Positions 15,895 to 24,735 of a stretch of 64,000 nt of DNA are shown here, piece after piece (the stretch's first letter is position 1; each line of letters opens with the position of its first letter). The translations under genes and the position numbers were made by a program. The notes under the pieces are model-generated. The model did not search any database, had not been told where the DNA came from, and was given only the letters and a program-made list of their open reading frames with translations. Origin of the DNA: Nocardiopsis sp. N85 (lineage in GTDB: Bacteria; Actinomycetota; Actinomycetes; Streptosporangiales; Streptosporangiaceae); assembly GCF_028882275.1 (NCBI RefSeq), contig NZ_JARBUT010000001.1, forward strand, positions 62,001-126,000, written 5' to 3'.

Positions 15895-17334
15895 ATGAAC
15901 GCGACCACGGGAAACGACGCACACGACGACGCTGAGAGCGTGGACTGGGCGGCCCTGGCCCCGGAGGGCGGCGACCGCATCGCGCCCCTCCTGGCCGAGG
16001 TCACCCGGAGCGACACCGCCCTCTCCGAACTGCACGACATCATCGCCTTCCCCGCCCCCGGCCACACGGCCGCCCCCAAGGCGGTCGACCACCTCGTCGA
16101 CGCGGCCTGCTCCCCGCGAACACCCGCCACCGACCGCTGGCGCCCCTTGAGCCTGCTGCTCGAACTGGTCTCGCCGCACGCGGAGGACCTCTTCCCCGAG
16201 CCGCGCGACCTCGGGCAGTGGCGCGACGAGGTGGCCTGGATCGCCACCACCGACATCGCCAAGGTCCACGAGCAGTACCGGGCCTGGGTGGAGGAGGCCC
16301 CCGACGAGCAGCAGCGGTGGCGCATGCGCAACCGGCTCGACGTCCTGGAACTGCCCGAGGGCCCGGCCCTGCTCCAAGCCGAACTCGACACCTTCGAGGC
16401 GGTTCGCGCCCGGGTCCCCGACCTGCTCGAACTCCTCAAGGGCACGAGCAACCGCGGCGGCCTGGACCGGGCGGGGGAGTGGGTCTCCTACGTACTGGCC
16501 TTCCTGACCCCCGACGCCGATCGGATCGTCGCGGGTATCACCGGTTCGTCCCAGATGCTGCTCGCCAGGGACCTGCGCCCGACCCGCCAGAGCGCCTCCG
16601 GTCTGCGCGGCATCATGGACCAGGCGCTGGAGGGCGGCTCCGAACCCCTGCCCGCCGAACTGTTCGCCCTCGGCCTGCTCGCCGGGCCGGACGACATCGA
16701 CCTCACCGTCGCCCTCACCCACCAGATGGCGGGCGGCAACCTGTACAACTCGTTCGCCGCGTCGGTGGCCCTGGTGCTCATCCACGGTCCCAACACCCCG
16801 CGCGAGGCGCTGCGCCGCGTCGGGCGGGGCGGCGGCACCACCAGCGGCTACGAGGGCCTGTTCAACGAATCGTGGCCGCACTGCGGCCCCCGCTCGCCGC
16901 AGGTCCTGGGCTTCCTGGCCCTGGGGCGGGCCGGCGACCGCGCCCGTCGTCTCCGGCTGGACATCCTGCTCGGTCTCATCAAGGGTGAGGACGATTCGCG
17001 CGCCCTGGTCACCGGGGTGGGGCTGGAACTCGTCCTCGGTCCCCGCGCCAAGGGGTTCACCGCGGAGGAGCACGTCCAGGCCGAGTACGACGAGGAGACC
17101 CTCAAGGTCCTGTGGGCGATCGCCGAACTGCCCGCCGGCGCCTGGGAGGACGAGGGGTTCCGGGAGACCCTGGCGGCCTGGGCGCTGCCGGAGGACCCGG
17201 AGGAGTTCCGCGCCCTGGTGGGCGTGGAGGCCGAACCCGAGGTCGTGGAGGAGTCGGCCCCGACCGGACGGCCCGAGCCGACCGGCCCGCCTCAGGGCGG
17301 GATCCTCGGTCGCCTGTTCGGCGGCGGTCGCTGA
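15895..17334 (+). CDS. Conserved hypothetical protein, helical-repeat-like
   Basis: A 479-residue protein I do not recognise. It is largely alpha-helical, with Ala/Leu-rich amphipathic segments that look like HEAT-type repeats (for example LLLELVSPHAEDLF, LGLLAGPDDIDLTVAL, VLGFLALGRAGDRARRLRLDILLGLI). Trp-rich spots occur near residues 80-120. The C-terminal 40 residues are Pro/Glu-rich, ending GGILGRLFGGGR. No signal peptide, membrane helix or catalytic motif is seen. It follows the YdcF-like gene by 28 bp and ends at a very strong hairpin. The ATG start at 15895 gives an N-terminus of ordinary composition. Confidence 0.65.
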   Translation: MNATTGNDAHDDAESVDWAALAPEGGDRIAPLLAEVTRSDTALSELHDIIAFPAPGHTAAPKAVDHLVDAACSPRTPATDRWRPLSLLLELVSPHAEDLFPEPRDLGQWRDEVAWIATTDIAKVHEQYRAWVEEAPDEQQRWRMRNRLDVLELPEGPALLQAELDTFEAVRARVPDLLELLKGTSNRGGLDRAGEWVSYVLAFLTPDADRIVAGITGSSQMLLARDLRPTRQSASGLRGIMDQALEGGSEPLPAELFALGLLAGPDDIDLTVALTHQMAGGNLYNSFAASVALVLIHGPNTPREALRRVGRGGGTTSGYEGLFNESWPHCGPRSPQVLGFLALGRAGDRARRLRLDILLGLIKGEDDSRALVTGVGLELVLGPRAKGFTAEEHVQAEYDEETLKVLWAIAELPAGAWEDEGFRETLAAWALPEDPEEFRALVGVEAEPEVVEESAPTGRPEPTGPPQGGILGRLFGGGR

Positions 17335-17346
17335 GCCGATGGAACG

Positions 17347-17386
17347 GGTGTCCCCGGGAACGGCGGCGATCGTTCCCGGGGACACC
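17347..17386. terminator. Very strong bidirectional terminator
   Basis: A 16-bp perfect stem beginning GGTGTCCCCGGGAACG with loop GCGGCGAT, between two convergent genes. Confidence 0.8.
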
Positions 17387-17409
17387 GGAACCGCACGACG
17401 ACGCTCCGG

Positions 17410-18978
17410 TCAGCCGCGTTCGAGGGCGGTTCCGATGAGTCCCAGGGGCGGGGAGCCCAGGTCCAGCAGGGCCTTGTGGAACCGGCCCGGGGAGAACCCC
17501 GAGCCCCACGTCTCACGGGCCTCCTCGCGCAGCCGCAGGATCTCCAGCTTGCCCCACGTGTACCGGCCGTAGGTGGGGTCGAACGTGGCCCGCCGCGCCT
17601 CCGACAGCGCCGCCGGGCCCTGCAACGGGGTGTCCTCGGAGAACAGCGACGCCGCCTCCTCCACGGTCATGGTCCCGGTGTGCATGCCGAGCGCCACCGA
17701 CAGGCGGGTCACCCGGATGAGGGCCTCCACCCACACACCGGCCTCGTAGTGGTCGGCGGTCCACCCCTCGACGCCCGACCGTTCGGCGGCGTACGCGCCG
17801 AAGCCCTCCTCCAGGACCATCTCCTCGGCGTAGTGCGCCCACCCCTCGGCGAACGTCATCGAGTGCAGCGCCCGACGGACCGGCCCGGACGCCCGACGCA
17901 GCGCCCGACCGTGGGAGAAGTGCCCCGGCGCCACCTCGTGCACGCTCACGGCGGGCAGCGTGGTGTCGCTGAACATCTCCAGCCACTCCCTCGTCTCCGC
18001 CTCGCCCCAGGAGGGGTCGGGCGGAGTGATGTAGTAGAAGGACGGGGTGTCCGTCTCCCACGGCCCCGACCAGGACATCATCGCGGTGGCCCACCGATGG
18101 GCGGGAGGGGACAGGTCCACCCGGCACTCGCCGTCGTCGTAGGGCACCAGTCCGCGCTCGGCGGTGAACTCCAGCGACAGTTCCGTCCACCGACGGGCGC
18201 TGTCGAGCACCCGCTCGCCGTTCGGTCCCCGCGCGGTCAGTTCCCGGACCACCGTCATGACGTCGCGGCCCGGGGCGATCCGGCCGACGACCTCGGCCAG
18301 GCGGGCGCGCAGCCGGTCGCGTTCGGCCCGCGCGCGGTCGGCCAGTTCGGCCGGGTCGACCTCCATGGCCTCGCCCACGCCCATGAGCCGGGCCAGTCCC
18401 TCGGCGCCCAGGGCGGCGTCCTCGGGCCCCTCCACGGCGGCCCGTTCCACGTGGGCGACCAGGCGGGCGTGCGCGGCCAGGGCGATCTCCCGCACGTCGG
18501 CGGGCACGTCCTCGGCCAGCCCTTCGGCCAGCCCTCGGACGGCGCCGACGAGGGAGCGCGCCACCGGCGCGGGGATCCGGTCCAAGGCGGCGATGGCGTT
18601 GTCCACCCCCTGCGTCCACTGCGTCAGGTGGGCGTCGCGGGCCCGTGCGCGCTCGGCCTCGGGGGCGTAGTCCCGGTCGTAGCCGGAGACGTCGAGTTCG
18701 GCCAGGTGGTACAGGGGGTTGGCGCGGTACAGCAGCGCCTCGCCCAGCGCGTAGCGCGCGCCGGCCTCGAAAGCGGCCAGGTGTGCCTCGTCGTGCGGAT
18801 CGTCCAGCCGCGCGCCGCCCAGGTTCGCCAGGGCGGCCTCGACACCGGTGGGGGACAGGTCGGCGACGCGGCCGTCGTACTCGTGCATGCCGGCGCCCTC
18901 GCGCATCGCCCCGGGCATGAGGTCGGCCAAGGCCCGCAGACGGAGGGGGAGTTCGTCGTTCTCAGGGTGTGGAGACAT
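17410..18978 (-). CDS. DUF885 family protein (putative metallopeptidase)
   Basis: A 522-residue DUF885 protein. The diagnostic motif H-E-x-x-P-G-H (VSVHEVAPGHFSHGRAL) followed about 20 residues later by TFAEGWAHYAEEMVLEEG suggests a zinc site of gluzincin type, with two His and a downstream Glu. The family is widespread, about 550 residues, and is usually described as putative peptidase or lipoprotein; here there is no signal peptide, so it is cytoplasmic. The N-terminal half is helical and Ala/Arg-rich. It is a single gene, with the divergent YdcF-like paralogue upstream. The substrate is unknown. Confidence 0.82.
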   Translation of the reverse strand: MSPHPENDELPLRLRALADLMPGAMREGAGMHEYDGRVADLSPTGVEAALANLGGARLDDPHDEAHLAAFEAGARYALGEALLYRANPLYHLAELDVSGYDRDYAPEAERARARDAHLTQWTQGVDNAIAALDRIPAPVARSLVGAVRGLAEGLAEDVPADVREIALAAHARLVAHVERAAVEGPEDAALGAEGLARLMGVGEAMEVDPAELADRARAERDRLRARLAEVVGRIAPGRDVMTVVRELTARGPNGERVLDSARRWTELSLEFTAERGLVPYDDGECRVDLSPPAHRWATAMMSWSGPWETDTPSFYYITPPDPSWGEAETREWLEMFSDTTLPAVSVHEVAPGHFSHGRALRRASGPVRRALHSMTFAEGWAHYAEEMVLEEGFGAYAAERSGVEGWTADHYEAGVWVEALIRVTRLSVALGMHTGTMTVEEAASLFSEDTPLQGPAALSEARRATFDPTYGRYTWGKLEILRLREEARETWGSGFSPGRFHKALLDLGSPPLGLIGTALERG

Positions 18979-19198
18979 GGGACGACCCTACGGGCGTGCC
19001 CCGTCCGTGCATACCCTGTCGCGCGCCGCCCCGGCGCCCGCGAAGGGCCCCCCGCAGGCGAAGACCTCCCCTTCCTCCGGATCCTCACCGATCCAGGGGG
19101 ACACCGTCCCGGCCCCCTCTCCGGCCCCGCGACGACCGCGCCGGTAGGCCGCTCGCGACGCATGGTGTCCACGGGACAGGCCCTGAGCGTTCGGACCG

Positions 19199-19957
19199 AT
19201 GGGCCGACCGATGTGGCGGCTCGCGGAACCGTACGCCGTCGCCGGTCGTCTCCCGAGTGTGCTGACTTCTGACGACGCCGCCATCGGGCGTCCCCGCCAC
19301 CGTGGCCGCCTCCTGCTCCTGTCGCTCGTCCTCGCCCTGGTGGCGGGGTGCGCGCCGTTCGCGTGGATGCTCGCCGGAACGTCCGGACAGCGCCACGACA
19401 CCGTCGACGCCGTCCCCGAACGGCCGGTCGCCCTGGTCCTGGGCGCCGGGGTGCGCGCCGACGGGCAGCCCACCCGGTTGCTCGCCCGCCGCCTGGAACT
19501 GGCCGCCGACCTGTACTTCGCGGGCAAGGTCGAGGTCCTCCTGGTCACCGGCGACAACAGCGTCGAGCACTACAACGAGACCGACACGATGCGCGAGCAC
19601 CTCGTGGCCTCCGGTGTCCCCGACGACCGGATCGTCGGCGACTACGCCGGGTTCTCCACCTGGGAGTCCTGCGTGCGCGCCCGGGAGGTGTTCGGCGTGA
19701 ACGAGGCGACCGTGGTCACCCAGGACTTCCACCTGCCCCGCGCGGTCCGCCTGTGCCGGGCGGCGGGCATCGACGCGGTCGGTGTCGCCGACGCCGCCGC
19801 CGACGAGCGCGCCACGGCCACCACCTACGGCTGGCTGCGGGAGGTCCCCGCGGCGGTGGCCGCCCTGGGCACCGTCATCGTCCGACCCGACCCCACCTTC
19901 CTGGGCCGCTACGAGACCGCCGTCGACGACGCACTCGCCGCGGCCGCGGAGGATTAG
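19199..19957 (+). CDS. YdcF/SanA-like (DUF218) family protein, copy 2
   Basis: A paralogue of the protein at 15267-15866, with the same blocks (PVALVLGAGVRADG, LLARRLELAADLYF, LLVTGDNSVEHYNETDTM, FSTWESCVRAREVFG, VTQDFHLPRAVRLCRAAG). It is 252 residues from the ATG, or 232 from a GTG at 19259; neither has a clear ribosome site. The hydrophobic segment LLLLSLVLALVAGCAPFAW could be a membrane anchor or, less likely, a lipoprotein signal (LVAGC). Asp, His and Thr residues conserved between the two copies (GDN, ETDTM, FHLPR) are the likely functional positions. It ends before a hairpin facing murQ. Confidence 0.82.
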   Translation: MGRPMWRLAEPYAVAGRLPSVLTSDDAAIGRPRHRGRLLLLSLVLALVAGCAPFAWMLAGTSGQRHDTVDAVPERPVALVLGAGVRADGQPTRLLARRLELAADLYFAGKVEVLLVTGDNSVEHYNETDTMREHLVASGVPDDRIVGDYAGFSTWESCVRAREVFGVNEATVVTQDFHLPRAVRLCRAAGIDAVGVADAAADERATATTYGWLREVPAAVAALGTVIVRPDPTFLGRYETAVDDALAAAAED

Positions 19958-19984
19958 GGCCTGTTTCTCGAACGCTCTTCCGAG

Positions 19985-20010
19985 CCCGTGGGCGCGAGGC
20001 CGCCCACGGG
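19985..20010. terminator. Bidirectional hairpin terminator
   Basis: A 10-bp stem CCCGTGGGCG / CGCCCACGGG with loop CGAGGC, between the convergent YdcF-like gene and murQ. Confidence 0.6.
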
Positions 20011-20132
20011 GTTCTGGAGGCCGGCGGAGGAGACGTCCGAGGGACGAGGGCGTCGACGCAGCGGTCGAAGGTCCGCGTTCCTCGGGTGCTCTCGCACGGA
20101 CCGGAGGTTCACGGGACCACGGCCGGGGCGCC

Positions 20133-21092
20133 TCAGGCGAGGGCGGCCAAGGCGTCGCGGACACGGCCGCGTGCGGTCGACAGCGCCTGGCGGGCCTGGG
20201 ACGCCGGCACCCGAGCCAGCAGCGACACCAGCGCCGTCCGGGTGTCGCCGTCGGCGTCGGTCAACGCGGCCGCGCAGCTCTCCACGTCGGACCCGGTGGC
20301 CTCGGCCAGGATCGTCACCACCCGGCCGCGCAGTTTCCCGTTGGTCGCGTCGACGCCCACCATGAGGTTGGAGTAGGTGCGCCCCATGCGGACCATGACG
20401 GCCGTGGAGAAGGCGTTCAACGCCAGCTTCTGCGCCGTCCCCGCCTTCATCCGGGTCGACCCGGCGATCACCTCGGGGCCGGTGTCCATGCCCACGTGCA
20501 CGTCCACCCGACCCGCCAGCGGGGCCTCGGGGTTGGCGCTGATCAGCACGGTCGCCGCGGATCGTTCCCGGGCGGCCTCCAAGGCGCCGCCCACGTAGGG
20601 CGTGCGTCCGCTGGCGGCCAATCCGATCGCCAGCGAACCGGGGGCGATGCCGACGGCGTCGGCGCGGCCGGCCTCCCAATCGTCCTCGATGCCCTCCACC
20701 GCGCGGGCCAGCGCCTCGCCACCGCCGGCGTGGTGGGCCACCACCCAGTCCGCCGGCACCCCGTAGGTGGGCGGTAGCTCGGCGGCGTCCTGGGCGGCGA
20801 TGCGTCCCGAGGTGCCCGCACCGAAGTAGTGGATGGCCGCCCCGCTCTCCAGGGCGGCCACCCCCAACTCCACGGCCCGGGCCAATCGGGGCAGGGCCGC
20901 CTCCACCGCGGCGGGCACGGTGGCGTCCTCGGTGTTGATCCGGCGCAGGATCTCCAGGGCGGGCAGCAGGTCGATGTCGTGGGTGCCGGGGTTGCGGGCC
21001 TCGGTGGGAGCACGCACGATCACGGCCTCTCCGGAGGGGGCCTCCGGGGGATCGGCCCGCCCGGGGCCCTCGTCCCCGCCGTAGTGCTCCAC
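20133..21092 (-). CDS. murQ: N-acetylmuramic acid 6-phosphate etherase
   Basis: MurQ cleaves the lactyl ether of MurNAc-6-phosphate to give GlcNAc-6-phosphate and D-lactate in cell-wall sugar recycling. The 319-residue protein shows the SIS fold with the family signature HYFGAGTSGRIAAQDAAELPPTYG, then VIAGSTRMKAGTAQKLALNAFSTAVMVRMG and the C-terminal VGVDATNGKL block. I chose the GTG at 21092 because AGGAG stands 6 bp before it. The N-terminal 20 residues are extra to the family core. It follows the RpiR-type regulator with a 98-bp gap, as in known murR-murQ loci. No MurNAc kinase (anmK/murK) or PTS gene is next to it; the source of phosphorylated MurNAc must be elsewhere. Confidence 0.93.
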   Translation of the reverse strand: MEHYGGDEGPGRADPPEAPSGEAVIVRAPTEARNPGTHDIDLLPALEILRRINTEDATVPAAVEAALPRLARAVELGVAALESGAAIHYFGAGTSGRIAAQDAAELPPTYGVPADWVVAHHAGGGEALARAVEGIEDDWEAGRADAVGIAPGSLAIGLAASGRTPYVGGALEAARERSAATVLISANPEAPLAGRVDVHVGMDTGPEVIAGSTRMKAGTAQKLALNAFSTAVMVRMGRTYSNLMVGVDATNGKLRGRVVTILAEATGSDVESCAAALTDADGDTRTALVSLLARVPASQARQALSTARGRVRDALAALA

Positions 21093-21190
21093 AGTGCTCT
21101 CCTGTTCGGTCCGCACCCGCTGCCGTTCCTTTCCCTCCGGTGCCGCCCGTCCCCTCGCCCGGGTCTCCGGACGAGGGGACGAACCCCGGC

Positions 21191-22159
21191 TCAGTCGTCG
21201 CTGGTCTTGTCGTCGGAGCGGTCCCGACGACGTTTGCGGTCGTCGTTGATCCGCAGTCCCCGCACCGCCTCGGCGGTGGTCTCCAAGGCCGTCCTGCTGT
21301 CGGTGTACCGGCTCTGCGCCAGGCCCACGAACAGGCAGTCCACCACGGTCAGCTGGGCGAGCCGACTGGCGGTCGCCCCGGACCGGAAGGTGGTCTCCCG
21401 GGCCGCGGTGGTCAGCACGTGGTCGGCGAATCCGATGGGGGAGCGCGGGAAGTTGGTGATGGCCACCGTCCGCGCGCCCCGGCGCCCGGCCTCGGACAGC
21501 GCCTGCACCGTGTCGATGGTGCTGCCGCTGTGCGAGATGCCGATCGCCACGTCTCGTTCGTCCAGCAGGGCCGCGCTGGTGAGCATCACGTGCGCGTCCG
21601 ACCAGGCGAACGAGGTGAGTCCGATCCGGTGCAGTTTCTGTTGCAGGTCGGCGCCGACGAACGCGCTCGCGCCCACTCCGTACACGTCGATGCGCCGGGC
21701 GGCGCCCATCGTGTCGATGACGGTGCGCAGCACGTCGACGTTCAGGGCCGCCCCGGTCTCCTCGACCGCGCGGGCGTCGGTGTAGGCGATCTTCTGGACC
21801 ACCGTCACCAGGGTGTCGTCGGGGTTGATGTCCCCGTCGGGCTCGGGCCCGCCCGTGGTCCGGGCGCCGCGGGCCTGGCCGGCCTCGGTGGCCAGGGCCA
21901 GTCGCAGTTCCCGGTACCCGCTGAAGTCGATGGTCCGGCAGAAGCGGATCACGGTGGCCTCGGAGGTGGCGCAGTCCTTCGCCAACTGGGTGATGGAGGA
22001 CGCGGCGGCCCGTTCGGGGTCGTCGATGATGCGTTGGGCGACCCGGCGTTCGGCCGGTGCCAGCGAGGGCAGCAGCGAACGGATGCGGAGCACGGTGGTG
22101 GGGACCTGTGGAATCCCGGATTCCACGCGGCCTTCCGTGGGCTTCGGAATGTGCGCCAT
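21191..22159 (-). CDS. RpiR/MurR-family transcriptional regulator
   Basis: A 322-residue regulator: N-terminal RpiR helix-turn-helix (SLAPAERRVAQRIIDDP, SITQLAKDCATSEATVIRFCRTIDFSGYRELRLAL) and C-terminal SIS sugar-phosphate domain (RIDVYGVGASAFVGADLQQKL, DVAIGISHSGSTIDTVQAL). With murQ downstream, MurNAc-6-phosphate is the likely inducer (inference from E. coli MurR). The last 15 residues are highly charged (RKRRRDRSDDK). The ATG at 22159 has no ribosome site. A GTG at 22126, preceded by GGAAGG, is an alternative start and coincides with the edge of a perfect palindrome, so the start is uncertain. Two such palindromes suggest autorepression. Confidence 0.87.
   Translation of the reverse strand: MAHIPKPTEGRVESGIPQVPTTVLRIRSLLPSLAPAERRVAQRIIDDPERAAASSITQLAKDCATSEATVIRFCRTIDFSGYRELRLALATEAGQARGARTTGGPEPDGDINPDDTLVTVVQKIAYTDARAVEETGAALNVDVLRTVIDTMGAARRIDVYGVGASAFVGADLQQKLHRIGLTSFAWSDAHVMLTSAALLDERDVAIGISHSGSTIDTVQALSEAGRRGARTVAITNFPRSPIGFADHVLTTAARETTFRSGATASRLAQLTVVDCLFVGLAQSRYTDSRTALETTAEAVRGLRINDDRKRRRDRSDDKTSDD
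22108..22126. promoter_or_regulatory. Putative MurR-like operator A
   Basis: GTGGAATCC-C-GGATTCCAC, a perfect palindrome with 9-bp arms at the very 5' end of the regulator gene. Its left arm on the coding strand starts with the possible GTG start codon. Confidence 0.6.
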
Positions 22160-22568
22160 GGAGGAAAGTTTCTTTCGGTGTTGGTGCAGAGTCAACGCGC
22201 GGAAGGGAAAAAGCGGGAGAATCCAGGATTCCAAGTGGGCGGCGCGGCGGCAAGTACCTCGGCCGTGGCGGTGACCGGTTTCGTCGCGGACCCGGGGCGG
22301 AACGGTCGGGCCGGTTCCTGCCGGTGGGGGCGGACCCGGCACACGGTCCCCGTGCGGTGTCGATGGCCGCGCGGCCGCGCGCCGGGTCCGGAGGAGGGCC
22401 GTCTCGGCCGCGGGGAAGTACCGGTCGTTCGGGCCCGCCGGCAACGAGTCTGGTCGGAGGCCCTTACGTTCGCCTTTCACAGGGGTGACGGTCGCGCGTC
22501 CTTGTGATATCGCCCGAATCCGTTCTCAGGGGTGCGGTCGGGTCACAGGAGTCGCTAGTGTCGACCTC
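22160..22568. promoter_or_regulatory. Promoter region between rpiR-type gene and small membrane protein
   Basis: This gap of 409 bp contains no convincing gene. It carries operator B near its left end; the rest (22260-22480) is GC-rich without clear repeats. Confidence 0.55.
22219..22231. promoter_or_regulatory. Putative MurR-like operator B
   Basis: GAATCC-A-GGATTC, the same core as operator A, centred 108 bp from it in the regulator's promoter. Confidence 0.5.
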
Positions 22569-22754
22569 ATGACACAGAACAACGATCCCAACCTGGACCC
22601 GGCGGGGAGCACTCAGCACTTCCGCCGTTTCGTCGATGAGAACCCCGTGGCGGCGGCGCCCGAGCGTCGGCCGATCCTGCCGATCGTCCTCGCGGGCGTC
22701 GGTGCGGTCGCCGCGATCGCGGTCATCGTCGCGCTGGTGCTGGCCTTCGCCTGA
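22569..22754 (+). CDS. Small single-pass membrane protein
   Basis: A 61-residue protein. The polar N-terminus (about 35 residues) is followed by one hydrophobic helix, ILPIVLAGVGAVAAIAVIVALVLAF, running to the C-terminus, so it is likely tail-anchored with the N-terminus inside. I do not recognise a family. It is a single gene directly upstream of the first tRNA-Lys. The ATG at 22569 has no strong ribosome site; codon use and the clear membrane helix argue that it is real. Confidence 0.6.
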   Translation: MTQNNDPNLDPAGSTQHFRRFVDENPVAAAPERRPILPIVLAGVGAVAAIAVIVALVLAFA

Positions 22755-22866
22755 GCCTCGCGGTGGCCGTTCAAACGGTTCGCGACCACTCCGTGAGTCC
22801 TGCTAGAGTTAACGACGTCGCCGGGGAGCACGGCCCATGGGGCGGACTTCCCACCACGAGCGGCAG

Positions 22867-22939
<73 letters not shown>

Positions 22940-22946
22940 CGGCGAA

Positions 22947-22983
22947 CGACCCCGGCAGAAGGTCAGACCTTCCACCGGGGTCG
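22947..22983 (+). terminator. Terminator after tRNA-Lys copy 1
   Basis: Outer stem CGACCCCGG / CCGGGGTCG encloses an inner hairpin GAAGGT / ACCTTC, 7 bp after the tRNA. Confidence 0.7.
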
Positions 22984-23091
22984 ATCCTGTCGAATGCCCC
23001 CGGTCGCGCCGGGTGGCACGGACCACACCGAGGGCGGCGATGTTCTCTCGGTGGCTCCGATAGAATCGACGATGTCGCCGCACCGCGACGA

Positions 23092-23164
<73 letters not shown>

Positions 23165-23169
23165 CACGG

Positions 23170-23200
23170 GAGGGTCTCCGGCCATCGGCCGGGGGCCCTC
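23170..23200 (+). terminator. Terminator after tRNA-Lys copy 2
   Basis: A hairpin with GAGGG / CCCTC outer and CCGGCC / GGCCGG inner pairs. Confidence 0.6.
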
Positions 23201-23419
23201 GTCGCGTTCTCAGGGGCGGATTCACGAATGTCGTCGCCGTGTGCTGTGCTGTACCGCGATCCCCTGAACCGGGAGGAAAACGAGTCCGCCACTCTTCGTG
23301 GTGCTCCATTTCCAGAATGTAGTTATCCATAAATGGATTGACGCCGCCCCTCACCTGGTGAAACGGTGTCCTGCCGCCCATTCGGGTCGGCTTCCCCTGA
23401 CTCCTCCGGAGAATTCCCC

Positions 23420-23938
23420 ATGCCCTCTTCCTCCACCATTCCCCGTGCCCTCGCCGTTTCCGCCCTGGCCTGCGGCGCCGTCGTGGCCCTCAGCGGTTGC
23501 GGCGTCCTCGACAGCGTGCTCGGCACGCAGGGCAACGTCTTCGATCTCGGCGTCGGCGACTGCTTCACCGAGGAGGAGATGAACTCCGTCCTCGGCAGCG
23601 AAGAGGTCAGCGACATCCCCCTGGTCGACTGCTCGGAGGAGCACGACTCGGAGATCTACCACGTCGAGACGCTGCCCGAGGGTGACTACCCCGGCGACTC
23701 CGTGGTGAACACGACGGCGGACGAGACCTGCGGCACCCGGCTCGCCGAGTTCGTCGGCGTCGCCTACGACGACGAGATCCTCTCGTACGGTGTGCCCGCC
23801 GGCGACTCGACGATCTACTACGGCGCCCTGCTGCCGATCGAGAGCAGCTGGGACTTCGAGAACGGCCGCGACATCACCTGCTACGCCGTCATCGTCGGCG
23901 AGACGGTCACCGGCACCCTCTCCGGCTACGCCGGCTGA
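23420..23938 (+). CDS. Septum-formation family lipoprotein, copy 1
   Basis: A 172-residue lipoprotein. The signal peptide has a hydrophobic core (ALAVSALACGAVVAL) and lipobox L-S-G-C, with the lipidated Cys near residue 26. The mature part matches the actinobacterial septum formation family: GNVFDLGVGDCFTEEE, then PLVDCSEEHDSEIYHV, four spaced cysteines and a C-terminal CYAVIVGETVTGTL. Members are small extracytoplasmic proteins, some linked to septum formation; the molecular role is unclear. I use the ATG at 23420; an upstream in-frame ATG would displace the signal peptide. A paralogue follows at 24083. Confidence 0.8.
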   Translation: MPSSSTIPRALAVSALACGAVVALSGCGVLDSVLGTQGNVFDLGVGDCFTEEEMNSVLGSEEVSDIPLVDCSEEHDSEIYHVETLPEGDYPGDSVVNTTADETCGTRLAEFVGVAYDDEILSYGVPAGDSTIYYGALLPIESSWDFENGRDITCYAVIVGETVTGTLSGYAG

Positions 23939-23962
23939 CGACCGCCCATCGACCGTCGGTGA

Positions 23963-23996
23963 CCCGGCCGGATCCGGATTTCCGGATCCGGCCGGG
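23963..23996 (+). terminator. Strong terminator between lipoprotein genes
   Basis: A perfect 16-bp stem beginning CCCGGCCGGATCCGGA with a 2-nt TT loop. Confidence 0.75.
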
Positions 23997-24082
23997 AACC
24001 ACCACCGCCTCCGGCGCATCTTGATAAGTGCCGACGGGTCATGTCCCGACCGGCACGAATCACAGAATCCAGTGGAGTCGCC

Positions 24083-24664
24083 ATGTTGTCCGAAAAGCGC
24101 CGTTCGCCCTACGGCCGTCTCGTGATCGGCCCCTTGGTCATCGGCGCCGCCCTGTCGCTGACGGCCTGCGGCCCGCTGGAACTGCTCCCGCCCGCGCTGC
24201 GGACCGACGCGCAGCCCTCTCCCACCCCGGAGGAGGCCGACCCGGTCGAGACGGAGACCCCCTACGAGGAGCCCGTCGAGACGGAGACCCCGGCCGGTCC
24301 CGAGGACACCGACGTCTTCGACATCTTCCTCGGCGACTGCCTGACCGAGTTCGGTGAGGGCGAGATCTCCTCGGTGCCCCGGGTGGACTGCGCGGAGCCG
24401 CACCTCTACGAGGTCTACCACGTGGGCGACCTCTCCGAGAGCGGCGCCTATCCCGGTCAGGACGAGATCGGTCAGATGGCCTTCGACTTCTGCGTCGAGC
24501 CCTTCGAGACGTTCACCGGCGAGGCCCACGGTTCCTCCTCGTTGGACATCGAGCCGCTCTTCCCGGTCGAGAACGGGTGGAACGAGGGCGACCGCGAGGT
24601 CCTGTGCCTGATCTACGACCGCAACGGCGACACCGTCGGGAGCCTGGGGGGCACCGCCCTGTGA
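24083..24664 (+). CDS. Septum-formation family lipoprotein, copy 2
   Basis: A 193-residue lipoprotein with signal core LVIGPLVIGAALS and lipobox L-T-A-C. The linker after the Cys is Pro/Glu/Thr-rich with the duplicated unit (V)ETETP. The domain repeats that of copy 1: VFDIFLGDCLTEFGEG, VPRVDCAEPHLYEVYHVGDL and CLIYDRNGDTVGSL, with the same cysteine spacing. It starts at the ATG at 24083 behind GGAG. Its own terminator and that of copy 1 make two separate units, so the pair arose by duplication but can be expressed apart. Confidence 0.8.
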   Translation: MLSEKRRSPYGRLVIGPLVIGAALSLTACGPLELLPPALRTDAQPSPTPEEADPVETETPYEEPVETETPAGPEDTDVFDIFLGDCLTEFGEGEISSVPRVDCAEPHLYEVYHVGDLSESGAYPGQDEIGQMAFDFCVEPFETFTGEAHGSSSLDIEPLFPVENGWNEGDREVLCLIYDRNGDTVGSLGGTAL

Positions 24665-24687
24665 CGGTCGTCCGGTGACGGACGCGC

Positions 24688-24721
24688 ACGGCCCGCGCCG
24701 CCGCTCGGCGGTGCGGGCCGT
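24688..24721. terminator. Bidirectional hairpin terminator
   Basis: Stem ACGGCCCGC / GCGGGCCGT with a further inner stem, between the convergent lipoprotein and peptidase genes. Confidence 0.65.
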
Positions 24722-24735
24722 CGTCGTTCCCCGGG

